Shown one piece after another: positions 35,568-46,320 of a DNA stretch of 64,000 nucleotides. The notes under the pieces were generated by a model. It searched no databases and was not told the DNA's origin. It saw only the letters and a program-made list of their open reading frames with translations. A program made the position numbers and the translations under genes. The stretch comes from Hemibagrus wyckioides (taxonomy: Eukaryota > Chordata > Actinopteri > Siluriformes > Bagridae), in assembly GCF_019097595.1 (NCBI RefSeq), contig NC_080710.1, positions 6,903,780 to 6,967,779 of the forward strand, written 5' to 3'. Position 1 is the stretch's first letter. Every line of letters begins with the position of its first letter.

Positions 35568-36824
35568 CACTATATTGCCAAAAGTATTCGCCTGCCTAGT
35601 AAAAGACCTGCCTTGACTCGCATATGAACTTAAGTGACATCCCATTCCTAATCCATAGGGTTCAATATGACGTCGGTCCACCCTTTGCAGCTATAACAGC
35701 TTCAACTCTTCTGGGAAGGCTGTCCACAAGGTTTAGGAGTGTGTTTATGGGAATTTTTGACCATTCTTCCAGAAGCGCATTTGTGAGGTCACACACTGAT
35801 GTTGGACGAGAAGGCCTGGCTCTCAGTCTCCGCTCTAATTCATCCCAAAGGTGTTCTATGGGGTTGAGGTCAGGACTCTGTGCAGGCCAGTCAAGTTCAT
35901 CCACACCAGACTCTGTCATCCATGTCTTTATGGACCTTGCTTTGTGCACTGGTGCACAGTCATGTTGGAAGAGGAAGGGGCCAGCTCCAAACTGTTCCCA
36001 CAAAGTTGGGAGCATGGAATTGTCCAAAATGTCTTGGTATGCTGAAAAATTCAGAGTTCCTTTCACTGGAACTAAGGGGCCAAGCCCAGCTCCTGAAAAA
36101 CAACCCCACACCATAATCCCCCCTCCACCAAACTTTACACTTGGCACAATGCAGTCAGACAAGTACCGTTCTCCTGGCAACCGCCACACCCAGACTCGTC
36201 CATCAGATTGCCAGATGGAGAAGCGCGATTCGTCACTCCAGAGAACGCGTCTCCACTGCTCTAGAGTCCAGTGGCGGCGTGCTTTACACCACTGCATCCG
36301 ACGCTTTGCATTGCACTTGGTGATGTATGGCTTGAATGCAGCTGCTCGGCCATGGAAACCCATTCCATGAAGCTCTCTGCGCACTGTTCTTGAGCTAATC
36401 TGAAGGCCACATGAAGTTTGGAGGTCTGTAGCGATTGACTCTGCAGAAAGTTGGCGACCTCTTCGCACTATGCGCCTCAGCATCCGCTGACCCTGCTCCG
36501 TCAGTTTACGTGGCCTACCACTTCGTGGCTGAGTTTCTGTCGTTCCCAAACACTTCCACGTTCTTATAATACAGCTGACAGTTGACTGTGGAATATTTAG
36601 GAGCGAGGAAATTTCACGACTGGATTTGTTGCACAGGTGGCATCCTATCACAGTTCCACGCTGGAATTCACTGAGCTCCTGAGAGCGACCCATTCTTTCA
36701 CAAATGTTTGTAAAAACAGTCTGCATGCCTAGGTGCTTGATTTTATACACCTGTGGCCAAGGAAGTGATTGGAACACCTGATTCTGATTATTTGGATGGG
36801 TGAGCGAATACTTTTGGCAATATA

Positions 36825-36827
<3 letters not shown>
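35568..36827 (-). mobile_element. Tc1-like transposon, apparently intact
   Basis: The inverted ends cactatattgccaaaagtat (35568 on) and tacttttggcaatatagtg (to 36827) flank a complete transposase. TA precedes the left end, and the right end runs straight into a TA microsatellite (36831-36901), consistent with insertion at a TA target. It is the youngest-looking transposon in the window; related dead copies lie at 8253-9260, 27505-27615, 56951-56990 and 59870-60235. Confidence 0.95.
35662..36693 (-). CDS. Tc1 family transposase (DD34E)
   Basis: This is an uninterrupted frame of 343 residues, the usual Tc1 length, from [14 protein letters not shown] chose this start because the frame upstream is terminal-repeat and TA-microsatellite sequence. 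The paired-type N-terminal half has two helix-turn-helix units (about 5-50 and 65-115) joined by an AT-hook-like RSGRPRK (57-63). The catalytic triad is D154 (LWSDES), D245 (FQHDCAP) and E280 ([11 protein letters not shown]), giving exactly 34 residues between the last two, the Tc1 DD34E signature. The glycine-rich box is [15 protein letters not shown] (187-201). Family knowledge: it binds the terminal repeats and catalyses cut-and-paste at TA. Activity is inferred from integrity only. Confidence 0.92.
   Translation of the reverse strand: MGRSQELSEFQRGTVIGCHLCNKSSREISSLLNIPQSTVSCIIRTWKCLGTTETQPRSGRPRKLTEQGQRMLRRIVRRGRQLSAESIATDLQTSCGLQISSRTVRRELHGMGFHGRAAAFKPYITKCNAKRRMQWCKARRHWTLEQWRRVLWSDESRFSIWQSDGRVWVWRLPGERYLSDCIVPSVKFGGGGIMVWGCFSGAGLGPLVPVKGTLNFSAYQDILDNSMLPTLWEQFGAGPFLFQHDCAPVHKARSIKTWMTESGVDELDWPAQSPDLNPIEHLWDELERRLRARPSRPTSVCDLTNALLEEWSKIPINTLLNLVDSLPRRVEAVIAAKGGPTSY

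Positions 36828-36829
<2 letters not shown>

Positions 36830-36901
<72 letters not shown>
36830..36901. repeat. TA dinucleotide microsatellite
   Basis: About 35 uninterrupted TA units sit between the right end of one Tc1 element and the left end of another. Such tracts are rich in Tc1 targets. Confidence 0.95.
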
Positions 36902-36904
<3 letters not shown>

Positions 36905-36906
<2 letters not shown>

Positions 36907-38160
36907 CAAAAGTGAGTACACCCCTAAGTGGAAATGTCCAAATTGGGCCCAATTAGCCATTTACCCTCCCCAGTGTCATGTGACTCGTTAGTGTTACAAG
37001 GTCTCGTGTGAATGGGGATCAGGTGTGTTAAATTTAGTGTTATCGCTCTCACACTCTCTCATACTGGTCACTGGAAGTTCAACATGACACCTCATGGCAA
37101 AGAACTCTCTGAGGATCTGAAAAAAAGTATTGTTGCTCTACATAAAGATGGCCTAGGCTATAAGAAGATTGCCAAGACCCTGAAACTGAACTGCAGCACG
37201 GTGGGCAAGACCATACAGTGGTTTTACAGGAAAGGTTCCACTCAGAACAGGCCTTGCCATGATCCACCAAAGAAGTTGAGTGCATGTGCTCAGCGTCATA
37301 TCCGGAGGTTGTCTTTGGGAAATAGACATATGAGTGCTGCCAGCATTGCTGCAGAGGTTGAAGGGGTGGGGGGTCAGCCTGTCAGTGCTCAGACCATACT
37401 CCGCACACTGCATCAGATTGGTCTGCATGGCATTCGTCCCAGAAAGAAGCCTCTACTAAAGATGATGCACAAGAAAGCCTGCATACAGTTTGCTGAAGAT
37501 AAGCAGACTAAGGACATGGATTACTGGATCCATGTCCTGTGGTCCGATGAGACCAAGATAAACTTATTTGGTTCAGATGGTGTCAAGCGTGTGTGGCGGC
37601 AACCAGGTGAAGAGTACAAAGAAAAGTGTGTCTTGCCTACAGTCAAGCATGGTGATGAGAGTGTCATGGTCTGGGCCTGCATGAGTGCTGCTGGCACTGG
37701 GGAGCTACAGTTCACTGAGGGAACCATGAATGCCAACATGTACTGTGACATACTGAAGTAGAGCACAATCCCCTCCCTTCGGAGACTGGGCCGCAGGGTA
37801 GTATTCCAACATAATAACGACCCCAAACACACCTCCAAGACGACCACTGCCTTGCTAAAGAAGCTGAGGGTAAAGGTGATGGACTGGCCAAGCATGTCTC
37901 CAGACCTAAACCCTAAGGTGGGGGAGTGCAAGGTCTCTAACATCCACCAGCTCTGTGATGTCATCATGGAGGGGTGGAAGAGGACTCCAGTGGCAACCTG
38001 TGAAGCTCTGGTGAACTCCATGTCCAAGAGGGTTAAGGCAGTGCTGGAAAATAATGGTGGCCACAAAAAATATTGACACTTTGGGCCCAATTTGGACATT
38101 TCCACTTCCATTACTTCAGTGTTGTCACATGAAAAGTTATAATAAAATATTTAATATATA
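36905..38160 (+). mobile_element. Tc1-like transposon of a second family
   Basis: The element starts acaaaagtgagtacacccct. A 26-bp perfect inverted pair lies at 36926-36951 and 38082-38107. The 3' flank tcagtgttgtcacatgaaaa, followed by an AATAAAATATT stretch, is typical of this family; the outermost right terminal repeat seems lost. It lies head-on beside the element at 35568-36827. Confidence 0.85.
37084..38076 (+). pseudogene. Tc1 transposase, three inactivating lesions
   Basis: The frame starts MTPHGKELSEDLKKSIV and has the helix-turn-helix region, the first Asp in VLWSDETKINLFG and the box VKHGDESVMVWACMS. A TAG stop at 37759-37761 interrupts it after MYCDILK. Downstream the second catalytic site reads QHNNDPKHTS, with Asn where Asp is expected, and the catalytic Glu segment is lost: DLNP joins directly to KVGECKV where relatives have about 10 more residues including IEHLWG. 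The natural end is ENNGGHKKY. Confidence 0.9.
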
Positions 38161-39439
38161 TCTTCACAAATCATTCATTATTATTAGGAATGAACCCTCT
38201 AGAAGTTAAATTTCTGGTATTACTCTTGTTGCCAAGGATTGAAACGAAATCCTGGCCAGCAATGTAGCATGCTTAATTTGAGTCGACTGATGTCACACAG
38301 CTGCCATGTGAAGTTCAGAACACTCATGCTATTTTCAACCATTCATTCATCTGGTCTCTGATGTCATAGGTCTGCTGGCCTATGCACTCATAGGCATCCA
38401 ACACATAACATACACATATACAGAAGACAGAGACAGCTGTCAAAAAGGCGAAATTAAGTATATACTGTAGGCTATCTGCTTGTTGGTTTTGGAAAACAGA
38501 CGTTGTGTTATGCCCAGTTTTTAGGATGGTACAACAATATGAGTATGGAGTTACCAAAAACCAAGCAAACAAACAAAACCAGTGCATTTCGTAATATTTT
38601 TGGTATTACTGTGAGGCTATGAATCATATGAGTCAGATTGCAAGAAATCTCGTCTGAGCCAAAGATATGAAAGTCAAAAATGTTCTAACTGTGTGTCAGA
38701 TTTATCTGCAGAACTGTTTCAACAAAAACGTTTTTAACGATTTACAAATTTGAAAGAAAGAAAGAAAGAAAGAAAGAAAGAGAGACATTTAAATAGATAA
38801 ATTAAAGTTATAGATGAAGAAAGACAAAAAGGCGCAGAAAAAATCCATATAAAATCCTTCGTGAAAGAAGAGCAGCATTTTTCTGTTCATTAACAGTCAG
38901 CTCTTTACTACGAGCCGAACCTCGCGTGTTTGTACAAAGTGCACATTCCGTCACCGCACGCGCTCTGCCAGAGTAAACACACGTGGAACCTCAAAAGGGT
39001 CACACTACTACGTTTTGTCCCATACACGCGAGAAAACGCCAAAACTATACGATTTTCACGCCTAGTTCTAGAACACGGTTGAGGATGTTCAAGTCCACTA
39101 GTCCATGGGCACCAAGATCTTGTTTTAAAGCAAATAATCTGAATTAAATTAAATCAATTCAGCAAACACGGGGAAATTCAAACGCAGACAGTGTAGGTCT
39201 ACCTACAATGTACAGAGAAAAATCTATTTTCTATATTCCAACATTGATTCAGGGCACCAGTTAGTAATGTGATGTCCTCACTACAAACAGTAAATCATGA
39301 ACTTGGTCACTGCTATGAAACTACAGATGTACAGAAATACAGAAGTAGGCAAATATAATAAGAGGTAGTGCCTGTTCTTTGTGGAAAGGATTCAAAAAGA
39401 TGTTGATTCAGATTAGGTTCATGTTGACATGATTGTATC
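38161..39439. other. Spacer
   Basis: Apart from the GAAA repeat, there is a CpG-containing patch at 38900-39070 without a recognisable exon. No gene supported. Confidence 0.4.
38755..38782. repeat. GAAA microsatellite
   Basis: About seven GAAA units in tandem. Confidence 0.9.
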
Positions 39440-39635
39440 ATGCAATTACTGGAGATTTTTCACATTCAGGATCTCCCATTCTGCCACATCCAAAAGAGGT
39501 TTCAACTGGATTCAGATCTGGTGACTGAAAAGACCAGTGAAGAACACTGACCTCAATGTAATGTTCATGATACCAGTTTGAGATGACTTTTGCTTTGTGA
39601 CATGGTATATTATCATGCTGGAAGTAGCCTTTAAA
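39440..39635 (-). mobile_element. Tc1-like transposon fragment
   Basis: The run includes gattcagatctggtgactga, accagtttgagatgactttt and gctttgtgacatggtatatt..atcatgctgga, the antisense of a Tc1 transposase region around the second Asp and catalytic Glu. Both ends are missing. Confidence 0.65.
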
Positions 39636-40604
39636 AGATTAAATTGTGAGTAAATTGTATTTGTAATTGCATTTTCTATTTGTGCATGCATAAATTATGA
39701 CATAATTCAAAAGAAAATGCAAATCATGTATTATTTTTTGTATTTTCATATACATGAACATACAATGTCCGAAAAATTACAAATGGAAGAGCAAAGACCA
39801 TTTGCAATTGCATCTCTCATATCCTACGATATATGACCCTGTCATACTGAAATAGCAATAGTAATTTTCCCATTTGCTGTTCAATTTCCTCAGCATTGTG
39901 CATGGAGCATGCCAAAATTCAAATGGAATTACTATTCTTTTTGCATTTTGCGTCTTTAGTGGAGATATAGATATGATAATGTTTACAGTCCAAATTGTAT
40001 AGTTTAGTTTTAGTTTGGAATAGACTGGTGAAAGATTTATATTGGAAGATCTGTATCCCAGTTTTTCTTTGTGCATAAACAAAGTTTTTTTGGGGGTCTT
40101 ACTAATGTCCCCTTAAACAAAGAAAATAAGTATTATATTCTTAAGTTCATTGTAATTTCCACTATATACAGTATATCCATCCATTTTCTTGTCCCACACA
40201 GCACACCTATTTTTTCTGCAGAATTTATTGAATGCTAGGCTACAGAGTACAACTATAAAAATGCAAAAAATATAACTTCACAAGAAAGAGCTTTACCATA
40301 TATTATGATGATAAAAAGAGGCTAAAAGTGGCCTTTAAAAACGGCTGTAGCTCAATAACAGTCAATGTACTTTAACAGTTAATGTACTTTAAATAATTGT
40401 AATTATTAATAATTGATACTGATCTGAAATAAAAAGTTGTAATCAAATTGAATAAATGTACGAGAGCCAGATGTGTGGTTGCTATATCATAAAATTGTCA
40501 TTATGATATTTTTGCAAAGTTTGTGATGTTGCTCCAAAATAAATTATTTGCATTTAGTATTATTAGTTATTTTTGTATTTAGTTTTTTGTCATTGTTCTC
40601 ACCT
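39636..40604. other. Spacer, AT-rich
   Basis: Nothing recognised. Confidence 0.4.
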
Positions 40605-42150
40605 GGGAGTTTCAAATTCAAATTTTTATTTGTCACATACACAATCGTACACAGTATGATATGCAGTGAAATGCTTACACGACTGTTTGTGACCTTGAAA
40701 AGGAAAAGGAAATAAGGAGGTAGAATGCCAAAGGAAGAATAAAAAATATAAAATATAAAATTTGCAGTTTTATAAAAATAAATAAAATAAAATAAAATAA
40801 AATAAAATAAAATATAAATAAAATAAAGAATAAATGGAAATATAAGTGGAAATCTGTAGAAATATATAAAAATGTAAGAAAATGGATCTGTATAAATAAA
40901 CTGTATAAAGTGTGTGAAGTGTGCAATGTGCAGACAGCAGCAGTACAGGGTGGTCATGGAGTGAAATGAAATGATGAGCAGCAGCGGTATTGTCCATCTT
41001 TAAAGTGCAGTTGTGCACTGTAGTCCTCTTTATATGTAGACAGAACCAGAAATGTGTTATATATGTATATATGTTTTATGTACTTCACTGTACTGTTTTG
41101 TACTGTGCAGTGTGCAAATGTTCAGAGTGGTTGTTTTTGGTGTGTTTGGTGTGTTCCAACACATGTGTGAAGGAAACATAGCAAGTCCAATCAGTTGAGT
41201 CCTATGTGGAGTTCTGGTTGAGAGTCTGTATAGCCTGCGGGAAGAAGCTTCTCCTCAGTCTCTCTGTATTGGCCTTCAGGGAGCGAAAGCACTGAGATGC
41301 TGCCCGGCCTTTTTCACCGCGGTGTTGATGTAACAGGACCGTGACAGGTCCTGCATGATGTGAACAGAGGTATCTGAAGCTGTCCACTCTCTCCACTGGG
41401 CTCTCATTGATCACGGGGGTCTGGTAGTTCCATTCCTGCTTTGTGCTGAAGTCCACTATCAGCTCCTTTGTCTTGCCGACGTTAAGGAGGAGGTTGTTCC
41501 TCTGGCACCAGTTCTCCAGATTCCTAATCTCCTCCAGGTAGGCCGTCTCATTGTTGTCAGAGATCAGTCCGACCACAACAGTGTCGTCAGCAAACTTGAT
41601 GATGATTGTGGAGTTGGTAGTGGCCACGCAGTCATACGTGTACAATGAGTACAACAGGGGGCTCAGAACACAACCCTGGGGGGCTCCAGTCCTGAGGGTG
41701 AGGGAGGCTGAGACATGTCTGCCCATCCTTTCTGCCTGTGGTCTGCCAGTTAGGAGATCCACTGACACAGAGATGGGCTGAGTCCCAGGTGCTCCAGCTT
41801 GGTGGTGAGTGTGGAGGGAATTATAGTGGTAAACACTGAACTGTAGTTGACAAAAAGCATTCTAACATAGTTCCCCTTTCTAGTGTCCAGGTGAGTGAGT
41901 GATGTATGAAGGAGGTGGGAAATGGCATCATCTGTTGAGTGGTTCGAGTGGTAAGCAAACTGTAGTGGATCCAGTGTGTCAGGTAGCGAAGAGATGATGA
42001 AGTCTCTGACCAGCCGCTCAAAGCACTTCATCACTACTGAGGTTAGGGCTACAGGGCAGTAGTTGTTGAGGGAAGCAGGATGGGGTTTCTTTGGGACAGG
42101 AACAATAATGGACTCTTTAAAGCATGTGGGGATTACGGGGGAGTTCATTC
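40605..42150 (-). mobile_element. Rex/Babar-like LINE, 5'-truncated
   Basis: The minus strand encodes the reverse transcriptase in two overlapping frames (42148-41750 and 41768-41202): CFKESIIVPVPKK, STDDAISHLLHTSLTHLD, LFVNYSSVFTTIIPS (first Asp of the usual DYSSAF replaced by Asn), [33 protein letters not shown] (catalytic ADD) and LLLNVGKTKELIVDF. One frameshift near 41760 splits it. The 3' UTR holds a TAAAA-type repeat (40778-40812) and ends near 40605 with the same terminal block as 14900-14950. Truncated at 42150. Confidence 0.9.
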
Positions 42151-42249
42151 CTGATTAATTTATATGTTTAGCATTTTGTCACCTTTTGACCTATGCCTGT
42201 TTTGTGAGTATATATTATCCCTGTGTTAGGCTTCCTGACTGAGATTATA

Positions 42250-43256
42250 CACTAATCAGCCATAACATTATGACCACCTGCCTGATATTATGTTATTATG
42301 GACACCTTTTGCTGCCCAAACAGCCCTGATCCATCGAGGCATGGACTCCACTAGATCCCTGAAGGTGTGCTGTGGTATCTGGCACCAAGATGTTAGCAGC
42401 AGATCCTTTAAGTCCTGTAAGTTGCAAGGTGAGGCCTCCATGGATCAGATTTGTTTGTCCAGCACATCCCACAGAAGCTCAGTTGGATTGAGATATGGGG
42501 AATTTGGAATTTTTGCTTTGTGGCACGGCGTATTATCCTGCTGAAAGAAGTCATCAGGGTATACCATTTCCATGAAAGGGTGTACATGGTCTGCAACAAT
42601 GCTTAGGTAGGTGGTACATGTCAAAGTAACATCCACATGGATGGCAGGACCCAAGGTCCTCTGCCGGCTTGCCTTCTTCCCATAGTGCATCCTGGTGCCA
42701 TGTGTTCCCCAGGTAAGCGACACACGCACTTGGCCATCCACGTGATTCCTCAGACCAGGGCACCTTCTTCCATTGCTCCATGGTCCAGTTCTGATGCTCA
42801 CATGCCCATTGTTGGCACTTTCAGTAGTACACGGGGTTAGCATGGGCACCCTGACGGGTCTGCAGCTATGCAGCCCCATATGCAACAAACTGTGATGCAC
42901 TGTGTATTCTGACACCTTTTTATCAGAACCAGCATTAACGTGTTCAACAGTTTGAGCAACAGTAGCTCGTCTGTTGGATCGGATCACACAGGCCAGCCTT
43001 CGCTCCCCACGTGCATCAGTGAGCCTTGGCCACCCATGACCCTGTCGCTGGTTCACCACTGTTCCTTCCTTGGACCACTTTTGATAAATACTGACCACTG
43101 CAGACCGGGAACACCCCACAAGAGCTGCAGTTTTGGAGATCATCTGATCCAGTGGTCTAGCTATCACAATTTGGCTTTTGTCAAACTCACTTCATAATCC
43201 TTTCATTTGATCATTTTTCCTGCTTCTAACACATCAACTTTCAGGACAAAATGTTC
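42250..43256 (-). mobile_element. Tc1-like transposon with degraded transposase
   Basis: The left end is cactaatcagccataacatt; the right end is missing, cut at about 43256 where a LINE begins. The minus-strand frame 43167-42445 reads the helix-turn-helix ([20 protein letters not shown]) through [11 protein letters not shown] to NPTELLWD. Compared with the copy at 9430-10110, about 16 residues between the second Asp and the Glu are deleted, and the first catalytic site reads WSEES instead of WSDES, so it cannot be active. Confidence 0.88.
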
Positions 43257-44520
43257 AAAATTGCCAAACTGTCCCGAGCCATCAGAGAGGCGAAGCGTGC
43301 ACACGCCCAGAGAATCCACGGCCACTTCCAGGACAGCGGAGACTCCCAGCGCATGTGGCAGGGCATCCAGGCGATCACCAACTACAGGACAACTTCACCT
43401 GCCTGTGACAGTGATGCCTCCCTTCCAGATGTGCTGAATGACTTCTACGCTCGGTTTGAGGCACAGAACAACACAACAGCGAGGAAGACCATCCCTCCTC
43501 CTAATGACCCAGTGCTCTGACCCAGCAGTGTCACCACAGCTGACGTGAGGAGAACTCTATGCAGAGTTAACCCACGGAAGTCTGCTGGACCAGACAACAT
43601 TCCTGGCAGAGTGCTCAGGGAGTGTGCAGAGCAGCTAGCAGATGTCTTCACTCACATCTTCAACATCTCTCTGAGCAGCTCCTTCATCCCAACGTGCCTC
43701 AAGACAACGACCATCATCCCTGTGCCAAAGAAGTCTACGGTTTCCTGCCTCAATGATTATTGTCCCGTTGCACTCACACCAATCGTGATGAAATGCTTCG
43801 AGAGGCTCATCATGAGGCACATCAAGTCACAGCTACCACCCTCGCTGGACCCCTTGCAGTTTGCGTATCGTCCTAACCACTCCACGGACGACGCCATCAC
43901 CACAACCCTCCATCTGGCCCTCACACACCTGGACTGTAAGGACTCCTACATTCGAATGGTGTTCATAGATTTCAGTTCAGCATTCAACACAATCATCCCT
44001 CAGCAGCTGATTGAGAAGCTGAGCCTGCTGGGCCTGAACACCTCTCTCTGCAACTGGATCCTGGATTTCCTGACTGGGAGACCTCAGTCAGTCCGGATCG
44101 GGAATAGTATCTCCAGCACCACCACACTGAGCACTGGAGCTCCTCAGGGCTGTGTGCTCAGTCCATTGCTGTTCACTCTGCTGACTCATGACTGTGCAGC
44201 AATGCACAGATCCAACCACATCGTCAAGTTCACCGATGACACGACCGTGGTGGGTCTCATCAGCAAGAATGACGAGTCAGCATGCAACATCGAGGAGGTG
44301 CAACATCTAACAGCCTGGTGCAGAGCCAACAACCTCTTCCTGAATGTCGACAAGACCAAAGAGATGGTTGTTGACTTCAGGAGAGCACAGTGTGACCATT
44401 CTCTGCTGTTAATCGATGGATCCTCGGTGGAGATCGTCAAGAGCACCAAATTCCTTGGTGTCCATCTGGCGGAGAACTTCACCTGGTCACGCAACACCAG
44501 CTCCATCACCAAGAAACACA
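43257..44520 (+). mobile_element. Rex/Babar-like LINE, truncated at both ends
   Basis: The plus strand runs from [20 protein letters not shown] through [20 protein letters not shown], then a 332-residue frame (43545-44543) of reverse transcriptase: [83 protein letters not shown] (FADD motif mutated to FTDD) and [17 protein letters not shown]. It stops in a CACACA repeat at 44515-44540, so the C-terminus and 3' UTR are absent. A TGA at 43518 separates the two frames. It abuts a Tc1 element without spacer. Confidence 0.9.
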
Positions 44521-44624
44521 CACACACGCACACACACACATAATTTATATTGTTCATTACTTATTGCACTACCTCAACCTGTCATCTGCTGCTATAGTTA
44601 TATTTATCTTTATTTCTATCAGAG

Positions 44625-44790
44625 GTGGACGAAGTACACAACTTCCTTACTTGAGTGAAAGTACAAATACTACTGGTCAAACATTACTCCATTACAAGTA
44701 AAAGTTGTAAAGACAGATTTTTACTTAAGTAAAAGTACAGAAGTACTTGTTTTTAAAAGTACTTAAGTATCAAAAGTAAATGTCAACGCA
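44625..44790 (+). mobile_element. hAT-type element end (CAGAGGTGG)
   Basis: The start cagaggtggacgaagtacac followed by many GTACTTAAGTA/AAAGTAC repeats is the terminus of a well-known fish hAT element. The opposite end is not found; a Tc1 insertion lies 200 bp on. Confidence 0.6.
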
Positions 44791-45005
44791 TTGCTTTATT
44801 ATTGTTGCATTGTTGTATGCAATACTTACAGTACCTTTTGTAGCAACCTAGTGAATATACTGACCAGTTTGTAGTATCTGTGGAATTAAGAGCTTTCAGA
44901 ATGTTACAAAACCTATAGAAATTAAACAACTGAATTCACAAAAAAGACAGGTATAATCATTTTCATTTTTAATTTCACACTCCTACCACCCCCAACAAAA
45001 AAGTA

Positions 45006-45988
45006 CAGGTACATCTCAAAAAATTAGAATATCATGAAAAAGGTCAATATTTTTCGTCACTCAGTTCAGAAAGTGAAACCCATATATTATATAGATTCAT
45101 CACACAGAGTGAAATATTTCAAGCCTTTATTTCTTGAAATTGTGATGATTATGGCTTACAGATAAGGAAAACCCAAAATTCTGTGTCTCAGAAAATTAGA
45201 ATATTACATAAGATCAATAAAAAAAGGATCTTTCAAACAGAAATATCAAACTTCTGAAAAGTATGTTCATTTCTATGCACTCAATACTTGGGTGGGCCTC
45301 CTTTTGCATGAATTACTGCATCAATGCGGTGTGGCATGGAGGCAATCAGCCTGTAGCACTGCTCAGGTGTAATGGAAGCCCAGGTTGCTTTGATAGCAGC
45401 CTTCAGGTCATCTGCATTGTTGGGTCTGGTGTCTCTCATCTTCCTCTTGACAGTACCCCATAGATTCTCTATGGGGTTCAGGTCAGGCAAGTTTGCTGGC
45501 CAGTCAAGCACAGTAACACCATGGTCATTGAACCAGCTTATGGTACCTTTAGCAGTGTGGGCAGGTGCCAAGTCCTGCTGGAAAATGAAATCAGCATCTC
45601 CATAAAGCTTGTCAGCAGAAGGAAGCATGAAGTGCTCTAAGATTTCCTGGTAGATGGCTGCATTGACTGTGGACCAACACCAGTAGATGACATGGCAGCC
45701 CAAATCTTCACTGACTGTGGACACTTCACACTGGACTTCAAGCAACATGGATTCTGTGCCTCTCCACTCTTACTCCAGACTCTGGGACATTGATTTCCAA
45801 ATGAAATGCAAAACTTACTTTCATCTGAAATGAGGGGTTTTCCTTATCTGTAAGCCATAATCATCACAATTTCAAGAAATAAAGGCTTGAAATATTTCAC
45901 TCTATGTGCAAATGGGTTTCACTTTCTGAACTGAGTGACAAAAAATATTGACCTTTTTCATTATATTCTAAATTTTGAGATGTACCTG
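45006..45988 (-). mobile_element. Tc1-like transposon with long inverted repeats
   Basis: TA duplications (45004-45005 and 45989-45990) flank ends reading caggtacatctcaaaaaatt on each strand, and the inverted similarity extends roughly 150 bp inward (gtgaaaccca, tgatgattatggcttacagataagg). The minus-strand transposase keeps only its C-terminal half (45748-45281): FQQDLAPAHTA (second Asp), LPDLNPIENLWG (Glu) and the end IDAVIHAKGGPPKY. The N-terminal half, including the first Asp, is deleted. Confidence 0.92.
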
Positions 45989-46169
45989 TACACATCTGTG
46001 TATCCACTCATGCACATTTCAATCAAATGGTCTGTAAATGAAGACTGGTCAGAAAAAAAAAATCTAACCTGCTTTAAAACCCAGCTGATCGGTGTAAATG
46101 CAATGAACAAACTGTGATTATGAATTTTGGATCTCTGTTAAAATACTACATACCATAACCCTGGATATA

Positions 46170-46320
46170 CACACACACACATGCTCCAGGAGCGCCGTAT
46201 CATGGCTGACCCTGTGCTCTGACCCCAACCCTCCAAGGATGGAATATGCAAAGAAAGAATTTCACTGTGCAGTAATGTATATGTGACAAATAAAGACAAC
46301 TTACTTACTTACTATTATTC
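46170..46320 (+). repeat. SINE-like teleost repeat
   Basis: Contains gctgaccctgtgctctgacc, ccaaccctccaaggatgg and aagaatttcactgtgcagta, ending gtgacaaataaagacaactt with a TTAC tail. A diverged relative with the same ctctgaccccaacc motif is at 59107-59285. Confidence 0.6.

Noticed and set aside
35624..36370. 248-codon plus-strand frame
   Set aside because: Antisense shadow of the intact Tc1 transposase.
36694..36960. N-terminal extension of the Tc1 transposase frame with a long Ile-Tyr repeat
   Set aside because: It is translation of the terminal repeat and the TA microsatellite; Tc1 proteins begin at the MGRSQEL-type methionine.
37521..38111. 196-codon minus-strand frame
   Set aside because: Antisense of the decayed Tc1 transposase at 37084-38076.
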